64,000 nucleotides of DNA from Hofstenia miamia (Eukaryota > Xenacoelomorpha > Acoela > Hofsteniidae): contig CABFPE010000187.1 in assembly GCA_900660155.1 (NCBI GenBank), forward strand, positions 409,641-473,640, written 5' to 3'. The first letter of the stretch is position 1; every line of letters starts with the position of its first letter. Below the pieces are notes generated by a model that worked only from the letters and a program-made list of their open reading frames with translations, was not told where the DNA came from and did no database searches. Shown here piece after piece: positions 1 to 12,417 of this stretch. The translations under genes and the position numbers were made by a program.

Positions 1-1022
1 TTTCTCAAATGCAAATTACGCTTTCTCAAAAGAAGTATTTCCGTTATTACAATAAGTAAAATTTTTGTATTACATGTATATGGTTATATCTGTTTCATAA
101 ATTTGTTTTACTCGTGAATGAAATTTATTTGCATTAATTTCAATGAAGAACTGGCTGGAAATTTGCAATTTAAGGTGTAAACTGTCTCATTTCTGCTAGG
201 AACTATCTGGAAATTGATAAGTTGAATTGTGCGTACAATCTGATGGACCACCAGTATTACACAGGCAAGCATTATTCGCGTAACGAACTTATTTGAGGAT
301 CTTGAATTAAGATGAATTTACAATTTATCAATAAGATAAATTATTTACTAATTAATATACTAGATCTAGTTTTCTGGAAGCGCTTAAAAACTTTATTCCA
401 GGTCTAGTCGAGTGTGTTGAAATACATTCAGGGGCAAAGCAATTTCTTCTGTAAGACATTCACTGCAAATAAATGCTTTTATAAAAATGTTTCATTTTAT
501 ATGATAGATTATGACGCTAGCCAATAATGTAATGGGATTTGTTATTAAGATTACAAATTTCGTAAAATTTATTTAAGCAACTATATTAAAAATATGGTAA
601 AATTCTTTGTAATCTAGCCAAATTCTATCGATTTTTGGAATATATTTGAATTTATTTTTTTCATGAAAAAGCACCATTGAGACAATAATTGTGGCCTCAA
701 AGAAAACGAATATGGTGTAATGTTAGTCTGAATTTATCTACGGAAGCGGAAAATTAATTCGTTTACGTTAAAATTGAAGCAATACTCCGCAATCAGGGTC
801 CAGCAAACCGAGGGTGTTGCACCCGCGAATATTTTTCCTCAGGGGCGATACATTTATTTTATTTTCCATTCATTTTCTTAATTTGCAATGCAGTAAGTCA
901 TTTTTTTGAAATATAAATTTGAATAAGTGATTTTAGTTTTCTCTGTAAATGTAATTCTTGAATCTCAGCTATTACAAGAACAACACATTATTTATATTTT
1001 CGAGCCATTAAATTTATTTCTT
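1..1022. other. AT-rich sequence without a recognised gene
   Basis: No convincing coding stretch or RNA gene is seen on either strand. A GC-richer patch near 780-850 looks like a fragment of a dispersed repeat, but it cannot be placed in a family. The stretch ends at the left terminus of the long-TIR transposon. Confidence 0.5.
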
Positions 1023-1727
1023 GGGTCATTCCAAGTGAAATCACCTAGTTTTTTAAAAGTGCCCATGGGTCACATCTCAGATTTTGTCCATATTTACACC
1101 ATAAGATGTTTTCAATAAAATAACACTATCCTGAAAATTTCAGCTTCATTCCTTTTGTGGTTTACACATTATGGCTCTTTGAATTTTGCCAAAAATTTGA
1201 AAAAATTGCTTATTGTCAGCTGCAAGCAAAAAATCTGCAACTTTGGATATAAATAACTACTCATAGAAAAGAGCAATCAGTCTGAAATTTGGACTCTGAG
1301 TAGTTTTCTGCCTATAGACACTATTTTTGCTATCAGATTTTATGGGAAATGCTTAATTTTGGAGTTAAATACTGTTCAAAATGCTAAAAAAAGGCCTTTT
1401 TAGTGCGTCCTGCAAGCTTTTTGTTGAGCTATAGAAAATGTATAAATGGCACATCTAAAAATACATTTGATAATGTTTACATTATATGTTATCATATAGT
1501 AAATACTAAAAATATAGTCAGTATAATTCTCTAGGCTCTGTACCAGCCTCTATTTTAAGTGTTATATGAAAAAAAATCAAAAATATGTACTCATTTGGAG
1601 AGCACAGGATGAAGTGAAAGGAATTAAAACTGAAGCTCAAATTTTACATACTAGTAGATTCGAGTATAGTCTTTAATTTTAGAAAGTTTGAAGGTTGGTT
1701 CTCAATTGTAAGTGGGATAAATATCCT
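1023..1727 (+). repeat. Left terminal inverted repeat of the long-TIR transposon
   Basis: About 705 bp, the inverted counterpart of 4716-5411. Matching runs through the whole arm, for example the GAAGGTTGGTTCTCAATTG block near 1690-1709, mirrored near 4737-4755. Small indels account for the roughly 9-bp difference in arm length. Confidence 0.9.
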
Positions 1728-1863
1728 CTTATTGACCTGCTATATTTCCAAATTGTTTTTCTTGCTCTATTTAGTTGAATCTGGAATTTTTTTGTATGAT
1801 GGTTAACTTTAATGAAAAATTCTGGTATAAATGTCAACTTGGTACAAATTAATAATGAATAAG

Positions 1864-1865
<2 letters not shown>

Positions 1866-1897
<32 letters not shown>
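1866..1897. repeat. (AT)n microsatellite inside the transposon
   Basis: About 16 uninterrupted AT units just inside the left inverted repeat and before the transposase. It has no counterpart beside the right arm. Confidence 0.9.
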
Positions 1898-1902
<5 letters not shown>

Positions 1903-2072
1903 TTAGTTGGAAATATTATGTACTACAATAAGGTAATAACTTCATTTTATTAATTAAAGCTACTCTTTCTGAAATAGAAAAAGTGTTATTATTTGTTGAA
2001 AAATATTAGATTAGTTTAGTATATCTCTAGATTCTATAAATTAAACTAATTTTTTAATTTAGTTTGTTCAAT

Positions 2073-4581
2073 ATGGAGAAAGATGATTTATGTTGTATTG
2101 GGAAACTATTGGATGAAAAGTGTAATCAAACCATCCATTGCAAAATAAAAGGACAATTCAACATTAGTGATTTAGAACAGGAATATGTTGTATTGTTGGA
2201 GAGAAGGACAGGCTATTCTAAAAATGTTTGTGATAAAATATGCTATCATCACGAGAAAGCATATATTTCACGTTATGAATCATTACAGCTATACTGTTGT
2301 GATCCTTTCAAACTCCACAAGAAAAAAATCTCAAAAGGATTACGTAAGATTGACAGTGAACTATTTGGAATTTTAAATATTAAGCCTGGCCAAAAGTTCT
2401 GTAGAAATTGTATCAAGAAAGCTACAGAAGCCACAGAGCATAGAGTTGAAGAGAGTGATATTCATGCTAATACTACTGATGATGAATACCAATCTTCTAA
2501 TGCAAGCAAGTTCACATTAAATGAAAGTGCTTCTTTATTGGGTATCTCTCCCATAAAGAGTGTGGGAAAGAGAGACAGAGTAGGATATGGTAAACAAAAA
2601 GTTAAACGTTTTAAAGAAAGTGTCACAAACTTGGTGGCATCTGCGTGCCAAATTAACACGGAAGAGATGTTATCAGATGATAACCCAGCCTGTCCGAAGT
2701 GCACTGACTTGGACAAATTAATAAGTGGTATGAAGGACAACATTAAAATTAGTTCTAAACAGGAACAAGTACAAATATTGATAATTATTCCAGAAAGTTG
2801 GTCAATTAAAAAAACATGTGAAGAATTTGATATTTCTGAGCACTTAGTTAAAAAGGCTAGAAAACTGAAGTGTGAAAAGGGACTACTTCCCAAACCAGAT
2901 GCCAAAAAGGGAAGGCGAATTCCAGAATATAAAAGGATATAGTACATGAATTTTACCAGTCTGATAATTTCACCAGGCTATGTCCAGGCAAAAAAAATTT
3001 TGTGTCTGTGTATCTCAATGGTAAAAAAGTTCATCAACAAAGGCGTCTGATTCTTTTACGTTTAAAAGAGCTTTATATTGAATTTAAAAAAATGTATCCA
3101 GATTATAAAATTGGGTTTAGCAAGTTTTGTGAATTTAGGCCAAAGTGGTGCATAACTGTTAATAGTAGTGGCACACATTCTGTATGTCTCTGCATATATC
3201 ATCAAAATGCAAAACTTCTGTGTTCATTCCTACCAGATAACCAGTACAACTATGAAGATCTAATGAAACTATGTGTTTGTAATCTTGAGAATCGCAATTG
3301 TATGTTCCATATATGTACAGAATGCCCTAATAGAACAAAATTATCTTCAATGCTTTTGACTCTATTTGATAATACTGACTTTGATGATACCATATCCTAC
3401 AAGCAATGGATTTCAACTGATAGAACTACCCTACTTACTATTGAGAGTACAGTGAATGAGTTTATTGATATTTTAACTGAGAAGATATCTGACCTCTGTC
3501 ATCACCACTTCATAAAGGTTCAACAGGCAGCATATTTAAAGGAAGTCAGAACAACACTGGATGAAAAAACTTGCTTAATTTTGATGGATTTTGCTGAAAA
3601 CTATAGCTTTATTGTTCAAGATTCTATACAAAGTTTCTTTTGGCAAAATAGTCAACCACTCTTCATCCCTTTGTAGTATACCAAAAGAATGTTGATGATA
3701 CTCTTAAGTGTGACTGTTATTGCATTATATCAAATCTTCTCTTGCATGATCAAACTGCAGTTCACTGTTTTATTTCAATATTGTTACCAACTATTACCAT
3801 GCAGAACCCCAAAATCAACAGGGTTAAGTACTTTAGAGATGGAGCAGCTTCTCAATATAAAAATTATAAATCTCTAATTAATTTAATGTATCATAAACAT
3901 GATTTTAATGTTGCAGCTGAGCATCATTTCTTTGCAACTTCACATGGGAAAAGTCCTTGTGATGGAATTGCTGGGACTATAAAAAGAGAAGCAGCAAATG
4001 CAAGTTTAAGAGCTGCCCTTACAAATCAGATTTTAACACCAGAACAGCTTTTCCATTGGGCTAAGGAAAATATAAATGGTGTAACAATGTTCTATGTTAC
4101 TGAGGAAGATGTTATATGTCATGAAGAAAAATATGATTTAAAGGTCCGTTATAGTGGAGCACAAACTGTACCTGGTACACGAAGCTACAACTGCTTTATT
4201 CCTGATGCAGATTCTCTTATAATGAAAAGAGTCTCTAATGATAATATATATGATGTTCATAAGTTTAATGACATAAACATTTCAAGAAATACCACTACTT
4301 ATCAACCAGGCAAGTACATTGCATGCTATTATGATAAGATATGGTATATTGGAGTAATACTTGAGTGCTCTGATGAAAATCAGGATGTAAAAGTTAAATT
4401 CATGACCCGAAAAGGATTAAATTTGAAGTGGATAAATGATGTACGATCTAGTCAGTGTTGGGTACCATTTACCAATGTCATATGTGATATATGTCCACCA
4501 TCAATAAAAGGACAAAGTGCTCAAGATTACCTTCTTTCTATTAAGGACTATGATAAAATTATACTTTGTACACAACAATAA
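2073..4581 (+). pseudogene. DDE/D-type transposase in three frames (long-TIR element)
   Basis: Three consecutive open pieces on one strand read as one protein. The first (2073-2942) starts at ATG 2073 and carries a Cys/His-rich N-terminus with CCDPFKLHKK and CRNC, probably zinc-binding and DNA-contacting. The second, open from about 2945 to 3676, has the conserved-looking GKKNFVSVYLNGKKVH and SGTHSVCLCIYHQN blocks and a candidate first catalytic Asp in LILMDFAEN. The third, open from about 3657 to 4581, has YFRDGAASQYKN (candidate second Asp) and HGKSPCDG (candidate third acidic residue). Frame changes occur near 2935-2945 and 3655. Proteins with these blocks recur as 'uncharacterised' in invertebrate genomes, from memory. 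The catalytic assignment is inferred from motif order only. Confidence 0.75.
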
Positions 4582-4715
4582 GTTACTGCTAAAATGCAAA
4601 TGATTTATGTTTTGAGTGCTTTTAGTCTATATTATTACAGTATTTTGTTAGAACAAATCTAATATTTCTGGTTTTTAAACATGCAACTCATTTTGCTAAT
4701 ATTAGGGAAAATCAA

Positions 4716-5411
4716 AGGATATTAAGCCCACTTACAATTGAGAACCAACCTTCAAACTTTCTAAAATTAAAGACTATACTCGAATCTACTAGTATGTAAA
4801 ATTTGAGCTTCAGTTTTAATTCCTTTCACTTCATCCTGTGCTCTCCAAATGAGTACATATTTTTGATTTTTTTTCATATAACACTTAAAATAGAGGCTGG
4901 TACAGAGCCTAGAGCATTTTACTGACTATATTTTTAGTATTTTATATGATAACATATAATGTAAACATTATCAAATGTATTTTTAGATGTTGTGCCATTT
5001 ATACATTTTCTATAGCTCAACAAAAAGCTTGCAGGACCCACTAAAAAGGCCTTTTTTAGCATTTTGAACAGTATTTAACTCCAAAATTAAGCATTTCCCA
5101 TAAAATCTGATAGCAAAAATAGTGTCTATAGGCAGAAAACTACTCAGAGTCCAAATTTCAGACTGATTGCTCTTTTCTATGAGTAGTTATTTATATCCAA
5201 AGTTGCAGATTTTTTGCTTGCAGCTGACAATAAGCAATTTTTTCAAATTTTTGGCAAAATTCAAAGAGCCATAATGTGTAAACCACAAAAGGAATGAAGC
5301 TGAAATTTTCAGGATAGTGTTATTTTATTGAGAACATCCTATGGTGTAAATATGGACAAAATCTGAGATGTGACCCATGGAACCATTAGGTGATTTCACT
5401 TGGAATGACCC
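4716..5411 (-). repeat. Right terminal inverted repeat of the long-TIR transposon
   Basis: About 696 bp, inverted relative to 1023-1727. It begins about 135 bp after the last transposase stop at 4581 and ends with TGGAATGACCC, the mirror of the left terminus. High identity between the arms supports a young insertion or arm homogenisation. Confidence 0.9.
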
Positions 5412-6269
5412 TCTTCTAATCTAAAAGAAAGATTAGCTTTAATGTAGCCTAATTAGTTTTTGAAGAAACTCTTTTATTAAGTCTAAAAACTTTATTGAAC
5501 TTTTTTTCTAAGTAGTTTTCAATTCGGAAAATTTACATTTATATTTTCTATTCTAATCTATATTTCTACTTCTAGCCTTCAGAATATCACTAACGTTTAG
5601 TAGGTCTTACTTGTTTTTATCCAATGCCATAAAAGAATAAACAATGTGCAATGTAACCTATCCTGTGTCAGCAAAATTTTCTAATTTCTGTAGTGATCAA
5701 ATAAGTGACCAATAGTGGGGTGAAGCTTCAGGAATTTTCTCAAAATATTCAAAAATATATCTTCGCTCTAAAATTATTTTAATTTTTGCTTAAAATGGTT
5801 TGATTCAACCAATCAAAATCAATTTCGAAAATCTCCTCCTCACCTTCCGTACACCACTGTTATGGTTTACTAAGTGGCAATCTTACCTTTTTTGACATAA
5901 TATATTTTGCCTTCAACTATCATTTTGACATGCTACTAAAACCGGTCAAAAATCGATTCAGCCTAGTGGTAGTCAGAATAGAAAACACATATTTCCTTCT
6001 GTTTCTTTTGAAGCATATGCATTCAGGTGGCTGTTTCTTCCAGCTAATGATCTCTTAGTAAACCAGAATGATCAGGAACTGCTTAAAAGCAATGATGGGT
6101 GATTACCTACTAGAACTTTTGCTTTCATATTGCGAAAAATATTTGAAAGAAAATTTGAAAGTGGATACTGTAATAAAAAAATGGTTACAATTGAAGAAAC
6201 AGTCATTGGGTTTTATATGTGTATTTGAAGTTTTCAAATCATATTGATTTGTTAATACTATTACTTTAG

Positions 6270-6323
6270 TTAACCATTTAATATTATAAGCACATTCAAA
6301 GCATGGTAACACCTAATGCAAAT
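6270..6323 (+). repeat. Direct repeat copy 1 (54 bp)
   Basis: Matches 6653-6706 with about five mismatches. Shared core blocks are TTAACCATTTAATATTAT and ACACCTAATGCAAA. The copies are offset by 383 bp. Confidence 0.85.
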
Positions 6324-6475
6324 GATCAATTTTTTTGTATTAAGTGCAAAATAGTGATGTTAAATTTTCATACTGCACACTAGATGTGTTTTGTTCCCAA
6401 TAAATTTAATATTCTACACAACGCACAATTAGACTGTTGTACAGTTCATTATTTATTATTATTACTAGGAAGCTG

Positions 6476-6492
6476 CCCGTGATATGCACGGG
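6476..6492. repeat. GC hairpin CCCGTG-ATATG-CACGGG
   Basis: Perfect 6-bp stem with a 5-nt loop in otherwise AT-rich DNA, between the two copies of the 54-bp direct repeat. Similar GC hairpins occur at the ends of some mobile elements, but no family can be assigned here. Confidence 0.5.
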
Positions 6493-6652
6493 ATTTCAAT
6501 TGCCTGTATTAGATATTTAATGAGTGAATAAACTTTGAACAAACCATATGTTGTGCTTTTAAAATTTTAGGAACGAAATAAGAAATAAATGTGATCATCA
6601 TACATTGGTAAAATGATTCTTATTTACAATTTTAGCATATGACACTCCTTAA

Positions 6653-6706
6653 TTAACCATTTAATATTATGGGCACATTCAACGCATGGTTACACCTAAT
6701 GCAAAA
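6653..6706 (+). repeat. Direct repeat copy 2 (54 bp)
   Basis: Second copy of the repeat at 6270-6323. The 329 bp between the copies hold the GC hairpin. The arrangement could be a decayed local duplication or the paired ends of a short element. Confidence 0.85.
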
Positions 6707-8819
6707 GAGTGTATTGAATCACAACAAAATCGAGTGTATAGATTATTGGCAATGCAATCAAAAGTCAACTAAGTTTTTGTTTATGTACATAGAGTTTTAG
6801 CATAAACATTTTTACCATTAAAATAGTCTAGGGGAACATTAAGGAGCTTTTAATTTTAAAAGATTAATTTCAATAGGATCGCGTGAGATTGAATTTTGTT
6901 TTGAAGCTGAAATTCCTTTATAACCAATATGGAATGTAATCTTTAGACTACTTGCAAGATATTTTTTGTCATTTTGCCAACATTAGGACGTTTATAACTA
7001 GCACAGTAAAAATTCCAAGGAAAAAATTTTGCATTTTCAGAAACTGATAAAATTGCTCTGAAATTGATTCTTTTCCAGGGCAATTAATCGTAGTGTTTGA
7101 CTGACAGCATTGTTTGAGTTTTCCCATTTTTGCTGATCAAATTATGAATGGATACTTCCTATTTCAAGATACTTTGGTTGGTCACCCTGTGCTAATAACA
7201 GAGGTAATAAGAGTGAACCTACCTTTTGGAAAACTATTTGAATTTCAAATTTTATACATGTACTATCATTGTTTTTCAAGTAGAGCTGAGTGTTTTAATA
7301 TACACCAGTAATCAAACATGCACATATATATCTTATATATCATTTTGCATATTTTGGTAGTTATTATATGACCCCAGCACAGTTTATATTTGAAGTGAAA
7401 GAATTTTGTATATATTTTTAACAGCGTATATATATTTTATTATAACCGAAATTGCATTATATGCATTTTTCGCTAAAATTTGTGAGGCATGGCCTCACTG
7501 GCCTCTAAGGAAAAACCGCCATTGGTTCACATATATATTTTGCAGTTAAGCTTGGTTCAGACAGCATGTTTCTCAAAAAACCAACTTCTTCATTCATAAT
7601 TTTGTTCAAAGAAGTTGATGTATTTTCTCTGTGCGTAAGATTTTTTTTGATAAACTATTTCCTTACTTCTAGAAAGCTTTTCATAATTTGTCATTGTTTG
7701 TCACATTTTATTGACAATCATTTCAAATGTTGGCTCATGCTCATATATATCCTTCTTGCTGATGTTGCAGTAGGTTCGGCAATAAACCTTGTTTCTTCTT
7801 TTCTTTTGGCTAACAATTCGGTTTACTTCTATTTATGGTAGAATCTTATAGTTGTAATAGACTGGGTTTCTTAAGCTAGGCGTACATGTAAAATATGTCA
7901 TGAAATCAACAAAAAATTTGCCGGAAAATTTTACATTCATTAAAAATTTTGAAAAGTACTCAAAGAATTTTGTGAAATTAATTCAACAAATATGAAATTT
8001 TCTCTATAATGAGTAAAAGTTGAACCCATCTTTTAAACATGCTTATAACGGTTATAGTTTGATATTAATTAACTTAGGGGATTCTATGTATTGCATTGTT
8101 GTTTTCGTCAAAGGTTTTTCCCTAATTTTCGGTGAACATGTTGATTTTTAAAATTTTTTATGATTAAATAGTTGCAAACGAAACGCGGCATTATTCTTTT
8201 CTAGATTGTTATGTCAGATACAGTCCATAGAAATGTCTTCTCTTCCTTTTTCTTATAATTTCGTGGTGGCAGTTTCCCGTAGCATAGATGATAATTGATA
8301 CACTTGTATAATGACTAATTATGCGAATAATGAAATATGAAATTTCAAATGTTAAGTTTATTTTATTCTAATGATATTTCATTTATCACCTGTCAACACA
8401 TCTTTAAGAATTTTTTTAATATATTTATATTACAAAACCTACAATTCCATAATGCAATGATTATTTTATGGTGTAATTTATTTTGGGTGTGATTTTGTTA
8501 TTGCCTCCTAATGCGTGGTGTCTGTCTAGAATGATTGACGTAATTTGTTCTTTTTTAAATTTTTTTATTAATAATACTGATCTAGTTTTCGTTTAGTAAA
8601 CTACTATTTTTCAACATTTAAATGTATATAAATTTCATATTGTTACGATTTGTGTGCTTTTTCACATTTAAATAGTAGTCAGTTTGAAAAAACCTTTAAA
8701 TTTTGTTTAAATTGACTACATTGGTCATCATCAAAGCCAACATTAATCGGCCTTTACATGATTTAATTTAATAAGACTAGCGAAAAAAATGTCTAATAAA
8801 GGGAAGCAAATGAAAATTT

Positions 8820-9142
8820 CATTTGTAGCAGGTCCAAATATGAAGCTGCTCCAGCTCCAGCTTCATTATGATCTGGGCTACAAAATATTCACTAACACAA
8901 ACATTTGCGAACTTATTGATTTTTTAGAATTTCCAAGAATGTTTATATTTTTTTATAACATCAAAGTTCTTTATGCAAAAAAAATCAACTAATATAAACG
9001 CTTTGGAGCTCGAGCTGTTCCATAAACAATTGGTTCTCCTCCGGTTCCAGCTCTTGCTCCGCCTACATTTTAGATGCTACTTTTGTTCCGGCTCCGAGAA
9101 AAATGCTCTGCTCCTTGCTTCGGCTCCAAATCCGAAACCCTG
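8820..9142. mobile_element. Non-autonomous hAT-type element (323 bp)
   Basis: The right end, read on the reverse strand, starts CAGGGTTTCGGATTTGG, a hAT-like terminus. Both sides are flanked by the identical 8-mer GAAAATTT (8812-8819 and 9143-9150), as expected for hAT target duplications. The interior is rich in GGAGC/GCTCC repeats, including AGCTGCTCCAGCTCC near 8845. The left terminus is weakly conserved, so the exact left edge rests mostly on the duplication. No coding capacity; an autonomous relative would have to supply transposase. Confidence 0.6.
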
Positions 9143-9150
9143 GAAAATTT

Positions 9151-10419
9151 AATTAAAAATATTGCAGAAGTTCTTGTCCGGCCAACTCAAAAAGTGATAC
9201 TGCGCATATCCAACCCGAAGTAATAAATCGTTAATGAGAGTGTAATGCTCATGGAAAACTGAGGTTGGAGTTTTGTTTAAGTAACCAGTCATTGATTTTT
9301 GAAATGTAAGTGGGAATTTTAAAGTGGTAAAATAGGTAAATATATACATTCAAATTTCAATTGTTTTTCAGATGGTCGTTTTATATAAAGAAACCTTATT
9401 TGTTAAAGTATTTAATGTCTGTGTCATGCATAATTGTTTTTTAAAAACTAATGTGAAATTGAGTAATTTACGAATTTGACAAGTATGTCAATAAAGAAAG
9501 AGAAAGTTCTATTTTTATATATGTTAATATTTGATGTGTGGGTGTTATTGATCTCGAGAAATATACAGTTGGAAACATTTCAGGTAATTATAAAATTGTT
9601 AGATGACTAATTTTTTTGAATATTTTCTGATTTTAAGCCCTATGTTTTCACTTCACTCAGTTATTAACGCTATTCAATCTTGTATTTATACCTTCTCTTT
9701 TCTACCATGATCAATTGGCAGTTTCGTTTGTTTTCTACAAAAATTATGTTAACTTTGTATTTTCTTCAAATATGAGTTAAATTGATTAGAAGTTCAGAAT
9801 TATCAAAAAATCTTATTACCGGGATCATATAGCGTTTGTTCATTTCTATTTCACATAATGATAAATTACAACTGTTAAATTATTGTTGCCATCTATCCGA
9901 ATCATAAATTAATGCAAAATGTAATTCATTTAACTATCCATTGACGCCAGCTTTGTCATTATTTTTAAAAATTGTTTGAGTGCTAAATAATTAAGTTTTA
10001 ATTTTGTAGCGTTAATCTATAGTAACATTGACACTTGTTCAATCGAGCACTGCTTACTTTTGTAAAAATTATTTTGTCATTGGATTGAATTTTTCCCTTG
10101 CGTCTTGCAGTAACAAACTTTCACTTTTCATGATATCACTGAAAAATTCAGTTGACAATTGAAGGCCTGCCAAATGTAATTTCTTGAATCCCAATATTTA
10201 TTTTTGGACTAAACCTATTATTTTTAATTTAAAAGCTACCAGTTGTTTGGGAGCGATTACTTTCATTGCATAAATCACATTGTAGCAGCTGTTCTTCAAT
10301 TATTCACAGTAACAAGTTTGTTATATATAAATGTCAATTCTTCCTAAATGTGCTTGAATGTACAAAACTATTAATTTGCGACCATGACATAAAGTTACTC
10401 ATCAGCAATACTCTAACAT
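9151..10419. other. Gene-free AT-rich spacer
   Basis: No gene, RNA or clear repeat recognised on either strand. Confidence 0.5.
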
Positions 10420-11015
10420 TTAATAATCTTTATTGATGAAAATAATTCGAATGGATTTAACAAAAAAATCAATTTTTGCAAACGGTTCCCGAAGCGTGCT
10501 TTCAAATCGATCTCTCCCTTGCCTTACAAAGTCGATCTTCTCAAATTCTCTACTCTCCCGTTGTCGCTCTACTTCCATGCCTGTGATCTCCACCTGTTCA
10601 ATCGCTTGCTCACTCGCAAATTGAACCTTGATCCTTTTGATTTCATAAAGTTCTCTAATTCCCTCTCTTATGGTTTTGTCACTTTCTCTATTCGTTGTCC
10701 CAAGAAACATCACACCCTTCAATCGTTTTTCACTCGTGCTTGTACTGCTGCTAATTCCATCTTGACTTTCAACCGAGGAGTTGGTAAATATTTACGAACT
10801 CGATGCTCTCAACCCTCCAACAGCCATTGATTTTCCCCCCGCCGCTGAGCTTCAAAAATTCTTTGATGTGTTTCCTCTTTGCTGAGCCCTTCTCCCAGTT
10901 CGGCTACTCTTCCATCTGCTAGTACTTTACCCCATGTGACTGTCCTGGCTGACGTAAAACTTGACTTGTTTTTATATTTTTTGTAGTGTTTGCCTTCAGC
11001 AGCTAATAAAATCAT
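10420..11015 (-). pseudogene. Unrecognised decayed coding stretch
   Basis: A GC-richer block reads on the minus strand as charged, protein-like sequence in two frames with few interruptions. The upstream piece (from about 11015) contains SARTVTWGKVLADGR and EETHQRIFEAQRRG, and continues through EHRVRKYLPTPRL. The downstream piece (to about 10420) contains TIREGIRELYEIKRIK and EVERQRESREFEKIDF, suggesting a helical or coiled-coil tail. I do not recognise the family. The opposite strand also has open frames (10519-10830), but their composition is less protein-like. It could be a broken mobile-element gene or a host pseudogene. Confidence 0.4.
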
Positions 11016-12165
11016 TCATTATTATTATTGCTATTGAATTCCACAAATTAAGCGGGCTGATATCTACCATTAGCTCATCTAAAGCTGTTTTTATACTATA
11101 TAACTTGAAATGGTCTACCTATATTGCAGAAAAATTTAAGTATTGTAATCATGTTTTCATTATGATAAAATGAAGTATGCACATTTCAGTGACGTTGAAA
11201 AGTTAAAATTTCTGTTTGCGATGAGTAATTTACTATTCTGACTGCAAACAGAGTTAAAAAACTTGAATCTTCTCTCACTTTTACGTCAATTCTATGTCTT
11301 CATATTTTTTCAGCTAATAAACATAAATTTTTTAAGTTCAAATTTTTAAATATTTCTCTTTATATTATATTTATGTTAAAATTTAGAAACGAGAATCAAA
11401 CTCGTGCTTTGTATTGTCATCGAATAGTTGAATTACGAAACTGTTTCCATAAGTACATCAACACCAATTTATTTCCAAAGCCATCAAATATTAAGTCTTC
11501 TCTAAGGAACTTCTTTTGGAAAAGATCCCTCTCAAATTATATTACCAGATGTTTATTTATTTTCCCCTCAATTCTATACCCCTAAACATTCTCTACTTTA
11601 CAATTAACTATCAATATTTATTTTATTTTCTATTTGTTCTTGTAATTGCATTTTTGTTATTTCAATAAATGTCAGTCTTTTCTCATTTTTTCAATAATTT
11701 TAATCAATATTGATCTCTAGATTATGATGTTGCACTTTACCCTATTCAGGTTTTAGGGCGCTCTTTAGACTTGGGAAGGAAAAATTTCCTCCTCCCTATC
11801 TACCTCTGAATTGGATTATGATAATCAAACGATTTGCACAAACATTCCTTATATCAATACTATTAATTACTTCTATATGACAAGCCAATGCCAAGATGAG
11901 AGCCAGCAACTGTTGTTTAACAGTGTTAATGGCTGATTGTAGAATAAAACGAAAATTAAAACAAATATATTTGTTGTTTTTCTTTTACATTTCACAGTAA
12001 GCAACTATTACAGAAAAAAAATTCAAAGTTTTGGGTTTTGTCTAAATACCATTTTTCAATTAGGCTTTGAATACAGCTAGGCACTAGGGAAAACGGTGTA
12101 AATGAATATTAATGTGTTTCTCAATATAGTACTCAATTTTGACAAAGCTTGTCTCATTATTGTAG
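11016..12165. other. Gene-free spacer upstream of FTSJ1
   Basis: No recognised gene. An open frame of 70 codons at 11373-11585 (+) shows no family likeness or splice context. The FTSJ1 promoter should lie in the distal part of this stretch, but no clear core promoter element stands out. Confidence 0.45.
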
Positions 12166-12196
12166 ATGGCCTCATCCAGGCAAGCGTTGAATCCAG
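12166..12196 (+). other. FTSJ1: Candidate upstream exon of FTSJ1
   Basis: A short segment starting with ATG (12166) ends at a plausible donor, CCAG|GTAAAT, at 12196/12197. A candidate acceptor (TTTTTTTAG) ends at 12412, just before the FTSJ1 start. Spliced this way, the upstream ATG is in frame and would add 12 residues (MASSRQALNPVF) before the family-typical MGR start. It may equally be 5' untranslated exon sequence or chance. Known FTSJ1/Trm7 proteins normally begin at the MGR-like start, so 12418 is preferred. Confidence 0.3.
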
Positions 12197-12417
12197 GTAA
12201 ATAGTTGCTAGTTTTTTGTACTCTTAAAGCAAATCTCTTCTATTACACCATTGACTGTGGTAAAATCCTTTTCTAATTTTACCTAATTCTTTGCCCAGAC
12301 ATTTGTTTCAAATTCATAGTCATATGTATTTGTTTAAAAAACTAAATTATCATTAAAAATTGTTCGTGATGCGGAAAGATATTTTCATAATTTAGAGGTG
12401 TGATTTTTTTAGTTTTT

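Larger units (their letters stand above)
1023..5411 (+). mobile_element. Long-TIR DNA transposon, possibly Sola-like
   Basis: This 4.39-kb element is bounded by inverted repeats of about 700 bp that begin GGGTCATTCCAAGTG on the left and mirror that on the right. The flanking bases are TCTT on both sides (1019-1022 and 5412-5415), consistent with a 4-bp target-site duplication. The two arms are nearly identical by eye, so insertion was fairly recent. Between the arms, a + strand transposase lies in three consecutive frames. The 4-bp duplication and the SHGK..CDG block resemble what I remember of Sola elements, but the superfamily is inferred, not proven. Two frameshifts suggest this copy no longer makes a full transposase, although both ends look intact and could respond to enzyme supplied elsewhere. 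Confidence 0.8.
5412..8811. other. Gene-free AT-rich spacer
   Basis: No recognised coding sequence. Short open frames of up to about 90 codons (for example 7566-7841, +) are low-complexity and hydrophobic, without splice context or family likeness, and are treated as chance. The stretch does contain a 54-bp direct repeat pair and a GC hairpin, listed separately. Confidence 0.5.

Noticed and set aside
2462-2947. 161-codon minus-strand frame inside the long-TIR transposon
   Set aside because: It is antisense to the first transposase piece, and the + strand carries the motifs.
10519-10830. 103-codon plus-strand frame
   Set aside because: The antisense minus-strand reading has more protein-like composition. 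Neither is recognised, and the plus one is considered the shadow.
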